A stretch of DNA of 64,000 nt from Caldifarciminota bacterium. GTDB lineage: Bacteria > Hydrothermota > Tepidihabitantia > SM23-42. The notes beneath the pieces were generated by a model. It was given only the letters and a program-made list of their open reading frames with translations, had not been told where the DNA came from and ran no database searches. A program made the position numbers and the translations under genes. Each line of letters starts with the position of its first letter. The stretch's first letter is position 1. Where the stretch lies: NCBI GenBank assembly GCA_027026255.1, contig JALVOT010000017.1, positions 62,001-126,000 on the forward strand, in the 5' to 3' direction. Below are positions 1 through 10,092 of this stretch, one piece after another.

Positions 1-9
1 CTATCTACA

Positions 10-870
10 ATGAGTGATATGATGAAAAATTTGAATAAGAATTATATTGAATCCCTGAGCAAGATTGCCGACCTTGCCGAAGGAATGCGCAGAGGTATTG
101 AAAAGGTAGGCGAAGGAATGTATGATTCTGTGAAGGATTTGGTCGTAGAGATGAAAAAGGAGATTGGTATCCTGGAGAAACAGTATGAAAAGACATTTGG
201 CGAAATTGCCCAGATTGCCGGGAAATTTGAGGCATTGAATAATCGCATTAAAGAAATGACCCGGGAAGTTGAGCATGAATTTAAAGAATCTTTTGAACGA
301 CAGGCCAAACTTTCTGATTATACAAAGACCATTTTTGAGGATATCAAGAAATATTTTGAAAAGGAAGAGCAGCGCTATATAGAAGAACAGAAGAATCAAC
401 AGAAAAAAGAGGCACTTGACCACTTTGATCGAGCCGCTCTCTATTACTATCGTGGCAATTATGAACTCGCTCTGAATGAGATTGAGAAAGCAATTGAGAT
501 TGAGAAAACTGCAGAATATCTTAACCTGAAAGGACTTATCCTTACAGAACTGGGGAAGTTTGATGAATCTAAGAAGACCTATTTAGAGGCATTAAAACTG
601 GAACCGAATCTTGCGGAAATCCATAATAACCTGGGGCTGTTGTATATCAAGATGAAAAAATTTGATGATGCAGTAATTTCATTTCGGGATGCGACAAAGA
701 AGAATGTCCACTATGCCTCAGCCTATGTGAATCTGGGTAAGGCACTGCTTGAGATGGAAAAATTTGATGATGCAATCAAGGCATATAATAAGGCGCTGGA
801 AATTGACCCATCCAATAAAGAGGCGCTGGAAGCGATTCAATTATATAAAGAAGGCAAACTCAGTGAATAG
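10..870 (+). CDS. Coiled-coil / TPR-repeat protein
   Basis: The first ~130 residues are charged and heptad-like and should form a coiled coil. From about residue 138 to 280 there are three to four tandem TPR units with the usual signature (for example ALYYYRGNYELALNEIEKAI and AYVNLGKALLEMEKFDDAI). TPRs bind other proteins, so a scaffold or assembly role is likely, but no enzymatic motif is seen. The frame is open to the window edge, so the true start may lie upstream; the ATG at 10 has too little upstream sequence to judge a ribosome site. The next small ORF follows after 14 nt and is probably co-transcribed. Function unknown. Confidence 0.8.
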   Translation: MSDMMKNLNKNYIESLSKIADLAEGMRRGIEKVGEGMYDSVKDLVVEMKKEIGILEKQYEKTFGEIAQIAGKFEALNNRIKEMTREVEHEFKESFERQAKLSDYTKTIFEDIKKYFEKEEQRYIEEQKNQQKKEALDHFDRAALYYYRGNYELALNEIEKAIEIEKTAEYLNLKGLILTELGKFDESKKTYLEALKLEPNLAEIHNNLGLLYIKMKKFDDAVISFRDATKKNVHYASAYVNLGKALLEMEKFDDAIKAYNKALEIDPSNKEALEAIQLYKEGKLSE

Positions 871-884
871 TTCGGAGAAAAGGA

Positions 885-1274
885 ATGGATATTATTGAAC
901 GTTTGAAAAAAAAGAAGAAGGGTGATTCGGTCTTTGATACACTGATAAAAAGAAAAAAAGAAGCAGATAAACCAGAGAAAACAGAGAGACCGGGTGATAT
1001 CGAAGTCCGGGAACTATCCGATACTGCGCATACTCCAGTTCCGGAATCACCTGAAGAGATGATGGATACTTCACAGTTAGAGGCAAAACCGGTCAGGGAA
1101 TTTCGAACTGAGGGTATGCATGAATTCGATATTGAAAGTCTTGGCACCTCCACGGATGCCGCACTGAAGTCAGAATATAAATCACGCATCAACAATTTAA
1201 TTGATCATAATAACATTGATGAAGCGATTAACTTACTCAAAGAATTGAAAGAAAAGTTGGCTGAGAGTAAGTAG
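885..1274 (+). CDS. Hypothetical small charged protein
   Basis: A 129-aa protein with a GGAGAAAAGGA ribosome site just upstream and close spacing to the TPR gene. The N-terminus is very lysine-rich (RLKKKKKG), the middle is low-complexity and acidic/proline-containing, and the last ~40 residues (INNLIDHNNIDEAINLLKEL) look like a single helical hairpin resembling half a TPR. There is no signal peptide or membrane segment. I do not recognise a family. Its position suggests it works with the TPR protein before it. Confidence 0.6.
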   Translation: MDIIERLKKKKKGDSVFDTLIKRKKEADKPEKTERPGDIEVRELSDTAHTPVPESPEEMMDTSQLEAKPVREFRTEGMHEFDIESLGTSTDAALKSEYKSRINNLIDHNNIDEAINLLKELKEKLAESK

Positions 1275-1622
1275 GTTTTATTTTTAATTATTATCATAAA
1301 TAATAGCTTGAAACCGTCACCACAATTGCAGTAAAATACCGGTCAGCTTATCGACGATGGCCCGGCTCATTATCCGACCTGGATTGATAGGCCGGCATAA
1401 AGAAATAACCAAACGCGGGGTTAAGGATTAATAACCCTGCAATTTCCTGAAAATCAACGAAACCGGCCCGATAGTAATATTTGATAGCTGAGCTGTATCC
1501 TCAGGACCGGACCCTTTCTCAGCCGGTAATTTTACTTAATGAACAGCGAATTTCCCGAAGCCCGCTGGAGCAGCAGCAACATAATAATCTGTTTTATTCA
1601 TTCTCCTTATGGAACAGGGTCG
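1275..1622. other. Intergenic region, nothing recognisable
   Basis: About 350 bp between two convergent genes. No RNA gene, repeat or promoter stands out. The ORF at 1481-1690 runs into the 3' end of ppdK and has no ribosome site, so I treat it as chance. Short peptide-like stretches on the minus strand hint at old decayed coding sequence, but not enough to name it. Confidence 0.5.
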
Positions 1623-4268
1623 TCAACGCTTTTTCTTTTTCCGTGGTTTCTCCAATAATGCAGCATGGGCAGCGGAAAGGCGTGCAATAGGAACCCGGTA
1701 TGGAGAGCAGGAGACATAGTCCATTCCCAGCTTATGGCAGAAATGGATAGATTTAGGATCACCACCATGTTCACCGCAGATACCAATCTCTAAATTTGGT
1801 TTTGTCTTCCTTCCCAGTTTTATGCCGATTTCAAGAATCTTACCTACACCGTCAACATCTATGGTCTTGAATGGATCAGCCGGAAGGATCCCGAGCTCAA
1901 TATATCGGGGGGTAAATTTTGCAACATCATCACGGGAAAATCCCAATGTTGTCTGGGTCATATCATTTGTGCCGTAGGAAAAGAAATCTGCAGCCTGGGC
2001 GACCTTATCTGCAGTGAGTGCGGCACGGGGAATTTCAATCATCGTTCCCACCATATATTTTAATTTAACCCTGTATTTTTTAAATGTCTCTTCTGCAATC
2101 CGCACAACAATATCGCGTTGATGTTTCAATTCCTTTGCCTCCATTACCACCGGAATCATCACCTCCGGAATAACCTTAATGCCCTGTTTTCTACATTCAC
2201 ATGCCGCCTCAAATATTGCCCGTGCCTGCATTTCAGTAATTTCCGGATAAGTAATACCCAAACGACAGCCCCGATGTCCCAGCATGGGATTTGCCTCATG
2301 GAGTGAAATTACAATCTGTTTTAATTTCTCAAATGGAATATTCATCTCCTGACTAAGACTGCGAATTGAATCATCATCCTTGGGCAGAAATTCATGGAGA
2401 GGTGGATCAAGGGTTCTTATTATCACCGGATAGCCATCCATAACCTTGAATATGCCGATGAAGTCCTGTTTTTGCATCGGAAGTAATTTCTCTAATGCCT
2501 TTCTTCTCCCGGCCTCGTCCTGGGCAACAATCATTTCGCGCATTGCTGATACCCTTTCCGGTTTGAAGAACATATGTTCGGTTCGGCATAGCCCGATCCC
2601 CTCAGCACCGTAATCCCGGGCAACCTGGGCATCTTTGGGCCGATCCGCATTGGTCCTCACACCGAGCCGGCGGAAGCCATCCGCCCATTTCAAAAGGGTT
2701 GTAACCTCTTTTCCCATTTCTGGTTTTATCAATTTTGCTTCACCCTGAATAACCTTACCCTCAGTTCCATCAATTGTAATGGTATCTCCCTGTTTTATTG
2801 TAATTCCGTGGGCGGTGAATTCTTTTCTTTCGGTATCAACGCTGATCTCTTCACAACCGACAATACAGGGCTTTCCCATACCCCGGGCAACAACAGCGGC
2901 ATGGGATGTCATTCCACCCCGGGCTGTTAAAAATCCCTTTGCCGCCTCCATTCCATGGACATCATCGGCTGAAGTCTCAAGCCTCACCAAGATAACAGAA
3001 ACCCCGTTTTTTGCCTGTTCTACCGCCTCATCCGGGTCGAATACAACCTTACCCACTGCAGCGCCAGGCGATGCCGGCAGACCTGTAGCCAAGGTTTTAT
3101 ATTTTTGAGTTGGATCAATCATCGGATGAAGCACCTGGTCTAACTGCTCCGGGGTAACCCGTAATACCGCTTCTTTCCTGGTAATCATCTTTTGTTGTGC
3201 CATATCGACGGCAATCTTTATACTGGCTAAAGCGGTTCTCTTTCCTGCCCGGGTCTGCAGTATCCAGAGTTTACCCTGCTCAATGGTGAATTCAACATCC
3301 TGGAGGTCACGATAATGTTTTTCAAGTTTTTTCAGTATCTGCACCAGTTTTTTATAGGCCGCAGGGATTACCCGACTCAATTCACTAATCTTTTTAGGTG
3401 TTCTTATCCCGGCAACAACATCCTCGCCCTGGGCGTTCTGAAGGAACTCACCATATATCTTATTTTCGCCGGTTGCTGGATTACGGGTAAAGACAACTCC
3501 CGTGCCTGAATCGTCACCCATATTTCCAAAGACCATCATCTGAATATTTACTGCGGTTCCCCAGATATCAGGGATATTATAGATTCTGCGGTATTCTATG
3601 GCACGGGGGTTGTTCCAGGATTTGAATACAGAACCGATTGCACCCCATAACTGTTCTTCAGGATCTTCAGGAAACTCTTTCTTTGTCTCTTTCAGAACCA
3701 GTTCTTTAAATTTCTCCACGATATCTTCCCAGTCATCACCGGTTAACTCAATATCATATTTGATATCCCGCTGCTTTTTCTTATCTTCAATCAGCGCTTC
3801 AAATTTACTACGGGGAATAGCCAGAACAATATCTGAATACATCTGGATGAAACGGCGGTAGCAGTCATAGACAAATCGTTTATCCCCGGTCTTTTTCAGA
3901 AAACCCCGGACAGTCCTGTCATTTAATCCAAGGTTCAAAATTGTATCCATCATTCCTGGCATTGAGATACGTGCTCCGGAACGGACTGAGAAAAGAAGAG
4001 GATTTTGTTCGTCGCCAAAACCCTTTCCTGACAATTTTTCAACCCGCTTAATGCTTTTTTTGACCTCGCTGATAAGTGATTTAGGAAGTTTACCTTTCTT
4101 CAGGTAATCGATGCAGAGTTCTGATGATATGGTGAATCCCGGCGGAACCGGAATGCCGATATTGGTCATTTCGGCAAGATTTGCACCTTTACCTCCAAGA
4201 AGATTTTTTAATTTCGCTGAACCCTGTGCTTTCTTACCTCCAAAATTGAATACATATCTTTTAGCCAT
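1623..4268 (-). CDS. ppdK: Pyruvate, phosphate dikinase
   Basis: Interconverts pyruvate + ATP + Pi and PEP + AMP + PPi, a reversible glycolytic/gluconeogenic step common in anaerobes. At 881 aa it is full length. Domain order is as in the family: N-terminal ATP-grasp (GGKGANLAEMTNIG, then SVRSGARISMPGMMDT), a central phosphohistidine domain with GGMTSHAAVVARGMG (His near residue 455), and a C-terminal PEP/pyruvate barrel with MIEIPRAAL and the catalytic cysteine in GICGEHGG (near residue 831). The ATG overlaps the stop of the upstream cDPGS-like gene by 8 nt (ATGGCTAA), so the two are translationally coupled. No regulatory protein is adjacent. Confidence 0.97.
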   Translation of the reverse strand: MAKRYVFNFGGKKAQGSAKLKNLLGGKGANLAEMTNIGIPVPPGFTISSELCIDYLKKGKLPKSLISEVKKSIKRVEKLSGKGFGDEQNPLLFSVRSGARISMPGMMDTILNLGLNDRTVRGFLKKTGDKRFVYDCYRRFIQMYSDIVLAIPRSKFEALIEDKKKQRDIKYDIELTGDDWEDIVEKFKELVLKETKKEFPEDPEEQLWGAIGSVFKSWNNPRAIEYRRIYNIPDIWGTAVNIQMMVFGNMGDDSGTGVVFTRNPATGENKIYGEFLQNAQGEDVVAGIRTPKKISELSRVIPAAYKKLVQILKKLEKHYRDLQDVEFTIEQGKLWILQTRAGKRTALASIKIAVDMAQQKMITRKEAVLRVTPEQLDQVLHPMIDPTQKYKTLATGLPASPGAAVGKVVFDPDEAVEQAKNGVSVILVRLETSADDVHGMEAAKGFLTARGGMTSHAAVVARGMGKPCIVGCEEISVDTERKEFTAHGITIKQGDTITIDGTEGKVIQGEAKLIKPEMGKEVTTLLKWADGFRRLGVRTNADRPKDAQVARDYGAEGIGLCRTEHMFFKPERVSAMREMIVAQDEAGRRKALEKLLPMQKQDFIGIFKVMDGYPVIIRTLDPPLHEFLPKDDDSIRSLSQEMNIPFEKLKQIVISLHEANPMLGHRGCRLGITYPEITEMQARAIFEAACECRKQGIKVIPEVMIPVVMEAKELKHQRDIVVRIAEETFKKYRVKLKYMVGTMIEIPRAALTADKVAQAADFFSYGTNDMTQTTLGFSRDDVAKFTPRYIELGILPADPFKTIDVDGVGKILEIGIKLGRKTKPNLEIGICGEHGGDPKSIHFCHKLGMDYVSCSPYRVPIARLSAAHAALLEKPRKKKKR

Positions 4269-5592
4269 CTTGCTCCTTTCTTTTTCTCAAAACCTTTTTT
4301 ATTATATCTTTTAAATTGGGCCCGGAAAGTTGTTTTAATTCATAATTAACCTTAACTCCGGGTTTATTCAGAACAAGAAATTTTCTCAGGTCCACAGGCG
4401 TCGCAATGACGATTGAATCGGCCGGAGTTTTATTGATACTTCTCTCAAGCTCTTTGATTTGCTTCGCACCGTATCCAAGCGCAGGAATTAATGGACCGAT
4501 ATGGGGATATTTTTTATATGCCTTTTTGATTGAACCCACAACATAAGGACGGGGGTCGATGATATTACGCGCCTTATATTTTTCTGCCGCAACGATTCCG
4601 GCACCAAATGACATCTCACCATGGGTAAGGGTTGGACCATCCTCAACCACCACGACATTTTTATTTCTTATTAAATCTGCATGGTCAACTGATGTTGGTG
4701 ATGCCGCCTCAATGACCTTGGCCCCGGGATTGAGAAGTTTGATATTTGCCTTTAACTGTTTTATATTTTTCTTCGGAGCAGTATCAACTTTATTGATTAT
4801 TATAACATCTGCCGACCTGATATTTGCCTCACCGGGATGATAACTTTCTTCATTACCGACACGGAATGGGTCAACCACAACGATATGGAGGTCAGGTTTG
4901 TAAAATGAGAGATCATTATTGCCGCCATCCCAGATGATAACATCAGATATCTCTTCCGCCTTTTTTAAGATTAGTCCATAATCAACTCCAGCAAAGACCG
5001 TGGTTCCCATCTTTATATGGGGTTCATATTCTTCCCTTTCCTCAATCGTGCATTTATAACGGTCCAGATCCTGCAGGGTTGAGAATTTCTGGACAATCTG
5101 TTCTCTTAAGTCACCATAAGGCATTGGGTGCCGAATAACCGAAAACTTCATCTTAAGTTTACTTAAAATCTCGCAGACCAGTCTGGTGGTCTGACTTTTT
5201 CCCGAACCGGTTCTTACTGCACAGATTGAGATTACCGGAAGCCGTGATTTCAACATCGATGAGTTCGGTCCTAATAACCAGAAATCTGCACCCGCAGCGA
5301 GTGCAATTGATGCCTTGTGCATTACATAATTATGAGAAACATCCGAATAGGCGAATACGACGATATCCACCTTGAATTTCTTTATCAATTCAGTAAGTTC
5401 GGATTCAGGATATATAGGAATGCCCCGGGGATATCTTTTCCCGGATAGTTCCTTGGGATATTTTCGATTTTCAATATTTGGTATCTGGGTTGCTGTAAAA
5501 CAGATAACCTTAAAATCAGGATTATTTCTGAAAAAAATATTAAAATTGTGAAAATCCCTTCCAGCCGCACCCATAATGATAACTCGACGCAT
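4261..5592 (-). CDS. Cyclic 2,3-diphosphoglycerate synthetase-like P-loop protein
   Basis: 443 aa with an N-terminal nucleotide-binding-like fold (MRRVIIMGAAGRDFHNFN) and a P-loop near residue 126 (VRTGSGKSQTTR), followed by ATPase-like motifs (IIWDGGNNDLSFY, IIINKVD). This layout matches the cyclic 2,3-diphosphoglycerate synthetase family of methanogens, whose many bacterial members are of unproven function. Start chosen at the ATG after AAAGGAGGC. A promoter lies just upstream, and the downstream ppdK overlaps it, so it leads a two-gene operon of PEP/phosphoglycerate metabolism. Family assignment is good; making cDPG in this organism is inference. Confidence 0.8.
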   Translation of the reverse strand: MRRVIIMGAAGRDFHNFNIFFRNNPDFKVICFTATQIPNIENRKYPKELSGKRYPRGIPIYPESELTELIKKFKVDIVVFAYSDVSHNYVMHKASIALAAGADFWLLGPNSSMLKSRLPVISICAVRTGSGKSQTTRLVCEILSKLKMKFSVIRHPMPYGDLREQIVQKFSTLQDLDRYKCTIEEREEYEPHIKMGTTVFAGVDYGLILKKAEEISDVIIWDGGNNDLSFYKPDLHIVVVDPFRVGNEESYHPGEANIRSADVIIINKVDTAPKKNIKQLKANIKLLNPGAKVIEAASPTSVDHADLIRNKNVVVVEDGPTLTHGEMSFGAGIVAAEKYKARNIIDPRPYVVGSIKKAYKKYPHIGPLIPALGYGAKQIKELERSINKTPADSIVIATPVDLRKFLVLNKPGVKVNYELKQLSGPNLKDIIKKVLRKRKEQDG

Positions 5593-5614
5593 AAAAGCCT
5601 CCTTTCAAAGTGCT

Positions 5615-5643
5615 ATTATAGACCAAAATAGGAAAAAAGTCAA
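5615..5643 (-). promoter_or_regulatory. Promoter of the cDPGS-like/ppdK operon
   Basis: On the minus strand TTGACT and a perfect TATAAT are separated by 17 nt, upstream of the GGAGG and ATG of the cDPGS-like gene. Predicted start of transcription about 15-20 nt before the ATG. Confidence 0.7.
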
Positions 5644-5758
5644 TAATGAACCGCACTGATTTCACCTGTTTTTTCTCATATTCGGTTTACCTGATTTATT
5701 TGGTGTTCAAATCCCTGACTTGCAACAGAACTTCCCGGGAATTATTCGATAAAAAGAC

Positions 5759-6601
5759 CTAATCAAATAGGGCATCAATAAATGCCCGGGGGTCAAACGG
5801 AACCAGATCTTCAATCCTCTCCCCCACACCAAGATAGAGCACCGGAAGATTCAGTTCCTGGCAAATGGGGATTATTGCCCCACCCTTTGCCGTGCCGTCA
5901 AATTTTGTAAGCACCAGCCCATTAATGGCAATCTCCTGGGTGAATATACGCGCCTGCTGAATCGAATTCTGACCAAGTGTTGCATCGATAGTTAAAAGAT
6001 TAAAATCCGGTTCTTTATTCAACAATTTTTTCACCACCCGAACAATCTTTTTCAATTCAGCCATAAGGTCAGTCCGGGTATGGAGTCGACCTGCAGTATC
6101 GACGATTACAGTATTAAAATTCCTGGCCTGCGCCTTGGATATTGCATCATAGACCACCGCCCCGGCATCCTGTCCCTTTTGTGAAGCAACAAGTTCAACC
6201 CCGGTCTTTGCTGCCCAGAATGAAAGTTGTTCATTTGCGGCATCACGATAGGTATCAGCACTCGCCAATATTACCCGGGAATTTTTCAGATGAAGATAGG
6301 CAAGTTTTGCAACCGTTGTTGTTTTTCCTGATCCATTTACACCACTCACCATTATTACCATTGGCGCAGTATCTTCCGGTCGGGGTAGTGGGATATTTAT
6401 ATATTTATAGAGCTCTGCTTTTAATGCCGTAACCGGGTCCTTCCGGCTTTTTTTTATTTCTTCTATTATTCTATGGGTATACTTTACTCCGACATCGGCC
6501 CTGAGTAGTATCTCTTCAATCTCATCAATCGACCCCTTATGAACCGGAGCAAATATTTTTTTGACACGGGATAAGACTTTTGTTAATCGGTTAAATGCCA
6601 A
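5759..6601 (-). CDS. ftsY: Signal recognition particle receptor FtsY
   Basis: SRP-type GTPase that docks ribosome-SRP complexes at the inner membrane for co-translational insertion. The 280-aa protein has the NG domains only, without the long acidic A domain. GTPase motifs: G1 GVNGSGKTTT (near residue 86), DTYRDAANEQL, DTAGRLHT, and TKFDGTAKGG near the C-terminus. The usual DATTGQNA loop reads DATLGQNS. It starts 3 nt after the smc stop, so it is the last gene of an smc-ftsY operon, a common bacterial pairing. Confidence 0.95.
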   Translation of the reverse strand: MAFNRLTKVLSRVKKIFAPVHKGSIDEIEEILLRADVGVKYTHRIIEEIKKSRKDPVTALKAELYKYINIPLPRPEDTAPMVIMVSGVNGSGKTTTVAKLAYLHLKNSRVILASADTYRDAANEQLSFWAAKTGVELVASQKGQDAGAVVYDAISKAQARNFNTVIVDTAGRLHTRTDLMAELKKIVRVVKKLLNKEPDFNLLTIDATLGQNSIQQARIFTQEIAINGLVLTKFDGTAKGGAIIPICQELNLPVLYLGVGERIEDLVPFDPRAFIDALFD

Positions 6602-6604
6602 TTT

Positions 6605-9600
6605 CTACTCTACCGCACCAATCTTTTCAAGATCGGCAAGCCTTGCTGATATTATTTTACTCTGACCGGGTTTTTCCATAGTAAGTCCGTAAAGGTAATC
6701 TGCATATTCCATTGTCGCCCGATTATGGGTGATAATAATCACCTGGGTTCTCTGGGAGAGGTCGCGCAGGAATTTATTGAATCGAACAACATTGGCATCA
6801 TCAAGCGGCGCATCAATTTCATCCAGAATACAGAACGGCGCAGGTTTTACCAAATAAAACGCCAAAAGAAGACTTATTGCCAGAAGTGTCCTTTCGCCAC
6901 CGGATAGCTGGTTTATTGTCTTCAATTTTTTCCCTCTCATTCGAACAACAATTTGAATCTTACTCTGGAGGGTATTTTCTGGATTGGTCAAAATGAGGTC
7001 GGCCTGGCCTCCCTCAAAGAAGTTTGCAAAAACAAAGTTGAATTCTTTTTTTACCTGTTCAAATACCGTTATAAATCTCTCCCGGGCGCGTTGATCCAGT
7101 TCCTCAATTGTTTTAATTAAATGCTTTTTGGCGGCAATAATATCATTGCGTTGATTGAGAAAATCATCGAGCCGTTTTTTTTCGTTTTCGTATACCTGGA
7201 GGGCTAAGGGATTTATTTCACCCAATCTTTCCAGCTTTCCTTTTATTACCCCGAGCCTTTCTCCGGGATCTTCAAATGTCTGTTCGGCAATATATTCCTT
7301 CAATTCAACATCAAATTCTTCCCGTGCCTTTTTTATATATTCTTCCTGTCGGTGCTGAAGTTGGAAGAGACGGTATTTTAATTCTAAAAGTTGATTGTTC
7401 ACTTCTTCATACTGTTTCTGTTTCCGGGTAAGCTGGTCATATAGCATCTCCTGTTGCTGGGTATAGGAACGCAGTTTCTCATCAGAGAGTTCCAATTCGT
7501 ATTCAAGTCTCTGTTTCTTTTTGTTGTTCAGTTCCTGTTCCAATGCAGCAATGGTATTATTCAATTCCTGGAGCTCCTGGGTATCCTGAAACCTATCAAG
7601 TTGCTCAATCTCGGCACGGATTGTTTGAATTCCATGCTGCACCTGATTTATAGTGCGCGCCAGATTATCACGACGCTCAATCAGAATTGCCGTTTCCGTA
7701 GTCAATTCATTCAGATACTGATTCTTTTTATCAATCTCGGTGCGTAGTGAATCAAGTTCCTTTGAAATTTCGTCAATTCCTTCATTAACTAAATTCAGTT
7801 CCTTTTCATAACCATCAATCCTTTTCTCATTCTGCTGCGAATGTGTTTTAAGACCCTCCAGTTCGGAATTCAGTTCAGAAATTTCGTTTTTTAATCCATT
7901 AAGTTCTTTATTGTTCCTTTCGATTGCCCGCTCAATTTCTGATTTGCGTAATGAATATTCTGATTTTTTTATATTAAAAGAGAAGAGTTTTTCTTTCTTT
8001 TCCTCGATTTCCTTTTTTGCTGCATCGAGTTCCTTTTCCAAACGTTCCTTTTCCTGGGTAAGGAAGATTATTTCATTCTTCAATGATTCAAGTTTCCGGC
8101 GTTGTTCTTCAAGACGCTGGGTTATACGAAAGTAACCCATTTCTCCTTTTTCTACTATTACAACTCCCCGGCGAAAGAGGATTGGTCCCGGGGCGACAAA
8201 ACCATAATCAGGATATCGCAGAGAAAGGGAATCGGCCGCATCAATATCTTTAACCAGATAATAATCTTTAATATAATGAAAAAGGCGCTCTTTATTGTTT
8301 TTGAATTTGATAAATTCTATTATCGACCGAGCCCCTTCTATTTCATCTACGGCGCTTTCTAAGGCTGGAGATTTCAATCTGATAAAACCGTATCTCCCTT
8401 CGGGTAATCGTTCAAAGTCATCCTCTTGAAAATCTGTTAATAGATAAAAATTCAATATATCACCCAGACATATATCTACTATCGCCTCATAATTGGATGC
8501 AACATTAATACTTTCCCGAAACAGACCGAGGATTCTTTTTTCAAACTGAGACTTCAATTTCTTTTCATCCGGCAGCAGGATACGATGCTGCAGGGTATCG
8601 ATAAGAATCTTACAGTTATTTTTTTCCTGTTCACGCTCGGACAGACCATTCTGAACCTCGGCAAGATTTTCTTCTGTTTTTTGTAACCTTTCAGTGATTT
8701 CGTCCAGTTGCTGGCTGAGTTGATTCTGCTCCACTATAATTTTATGCAATTCTTCTTTAATCTCCTGTTGAGTCCTGAGGTTGCGGTCGAGTTCCTCTTT
8801 TTCTTTTATGTATTCTTCATTAATATGGGAAAGTGCAGCATTTTTGTTTTCTATCTCCAGGTTAAATCGGGAGAGTTCATTTTTGAGATTGCCAAGTTCT
8901 TTGAGGATTCCGGACCTTTTCGTGGTCTTATCTCTTAATACTTCCTTTTTTGAAAAATACTTTTGGTTCAGTGATTCAATGGCCTCTTTTTCACTATTTA
9001 TCAGTTTGTTAAATTCTTCAATCTTTTTCTCAACCTCTTTAATTTCCTGCTGGAGGTTATTCAATCTTGCGGATTCACTATCAAGGTATGATTTCTTTTC
9101 TTTTATGCTTGTCGCCTGTCTTTCGCGAAACAGGGTAATCTCGCGCACCCTTTTCTCTTTTTCTTTTAATATATTACTCAGTTTTTCAATCTCTTCATCT
9201 AATTGATTCAGGTAATCCTGGTGCCGCTTCTTCTTTTCCTGTATTTCCGCCAGACTATTCTTCATCCGGGTCCGTTCGTTCTCTAAGTTCTTTATCTCCT
9301 GATTGATGGTCTGAACCGTCTGTTCAAGTTTAACCTTTTCATTCTTCACCAGTGCCGCCTCTTTTTGAGTTTCCCCGTATTCCTTCTGAAGAATAAAGAG
9401 ACTAAGTTCTTTATACTCATCACGCAGTTCTTGATACAGTCTTGCCTGACGCACCTGCCTTTTCAAACTACGCAGGCTTCTCTGCATTTCTGCGATGATA
9501 TCTTCAAGGCGAAGCAGGTCCTGTTCAGTCGCCTCTAATCGCCTTTTTGTCTGTTCCCGGCGTTCCCGATAGCGCAAAATCCCTGAAACATCATCAAACA

Positions 9601-10060
9601 TCTCCTTGGTATCACCGCGAATAATCTTTTCAATCTCAGCCAGTTCTAAAAATGAGTAGGTAAGGGTACCAGAATTGAGGAAGAGTGCCTGGATATCCTG
9701 AAGACGACATTTTACCCGATTCAGAAAGAACTCACTTTCGCCATCACGGTAGAATCTTCTTTTTATTTCAAATTCACTTCCAAATTGAGGAAAATAATCT
9801 TCATTTTCAATAATCACCGCGACCTCGGTAAACCGCACATTATTCTTTGCATCTGGTGATGTATGGATTAAATCCTCAATACGCTCGCAGCGCAGCGCCT
9901 TCATACTCTGTTCACCAAACACCCATCTTAAGGCATCAAAAATATTCGATTTTCCGCTTCCATTCGGCCCAACAAATGCTGTAACCCCGGTATTGAGGAT
10001 GATACGGCTTTCTTCACAAAAAGATTTAAAACCGTATACTCTTATTTCTTTAATTTTCAT
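6605..10060 (-). CDS. smc: Chromosome segregation ATPase SMC
   Basis: Condensin core subunit that loops and compacts the chromosome. At 1151 aa it has the full architecture: N-terminal Walker A (GPNGSGKSNIFDALRW, near residue 31), a long coiled coil, a globular hinge at roughly residues 500-660, a return coiled coil, and a C-terminal head with the ABC signature LSGGERTLLAISLLLAF and Walker B FCILDEIDAPLDD. Internal ORFs on the plus strand are shadows of the repetitive coiled coil. It lies between a YhaM-type exonuclease and ftsY in one minus-strand operon. ScpA and ScpB are not in the window. Confidence 0.97.
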   Translation of the reverse strand: MKIKEIRVYGFKSFCEESRIILNTGVTAFVGPNGSGKSNIFDALRWVFGEQSMKALRCERIEDLIHTSPDAKNNVRFTEVAVIIENEDYFPQFGSEFEIKRRFYRDGESEFFLNRVKCRLQDIQALFLNSGTLTYSFLELAEIEKIIRGDTKEMFDDVSGILRYRERREQTKRRLEATEQDLLRLEDIIAEMQRSLRSLKRQVRQARLYQELRDEYKELSLFILQKEYGETQKEAALVKNEKVKLEQTVQTINQEIKNLENERTRMKNSLAEIQEKKKRHQDYLNQLDEEIEKLSNILKEKEKRVREITLFRERQATSIKEKKSYLDSESARLNNLQQEIKEVEKKIEEFNKLINSEKEAIESLNQKYFSKKEVLRDKTTKRSGILKELGNLKNELSRFNLEIENKNAALSHINEEYIKEKEELDRNLRTQQEIKEELHKIIVEQNQLSQQLDEITERLQKTEENLAEVQNGLSEREQEKNNCKILIDTLQHRILLPDEKKLKSQFEKRILGLFRESINVASNYEAIVDICLGDILNFYLLTDFQEDDFERLPEGRYGFIRLKSPALESAVDEIEGARSIIEFIKFKNNKERLFHYIKDYYLVKDIDAADSLSLRYPDYGFVAPGPILFRRGVVIVEKGEMGYFRITQRLEEQRRKLESLKNEIIFLTQEKERLEKELDAAKKEIEEKKEKLFSFNIKKSEYSLRKSEIERAIERNNKELNGLKNEISELNSELEGLKTHSQQNEKRIDGYEKELNLVNEGIDEISKELDSLRTEIDKKNQYLNELTTETAILIERRDNLARTINQVQHGIQTIRAEIEQLDRFQDTQELQELNNTIAALEQELNNKKKQRLEYELELSDEKLRSYTQQQEMLYDQLTRKQKQYEEVNNQLLELKYRLFQLQHRQEEYIKKAREEFDVELKEYIAEQTFEDPGERLGVIKGKLERLGEINPLALQVYENEKKRLDDFLNQRNDIIAAKKHLIKTIEELDQRARERFITVFEQVKKEFNFVFANFFEGGQADLILTNPENTLQSKIQIVVRMRGKKLKTINQLSGGERTLLAISLLLAFYLVKPAPFCILDEIDAPLDDANVVRFNKFLRDLSQRTQVIIITHNRATMEYADYLYGLTMEKPGQSKIISARLADLEKIGAVE

Positions 10061-10092
10061 AATAAAAATCGGAAGAGCGGTTATTTGAAGGT

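Noticed and set aside
1481-1690. Plus-strand ORF before ppdK
   Set aside because: No ribosome site, overlaps the ppdK 3' end, no recognisable motif.
5690-5760. tRNA-like GTTCAAATCC motif
   Set aside because: No matching acceptor, D or anticodon arms and no CCA end.
7155-9206. Many plus-strand ORFs inside smc
   Set aside because: They are shadows of the repetitive coiled-coil coding strand.
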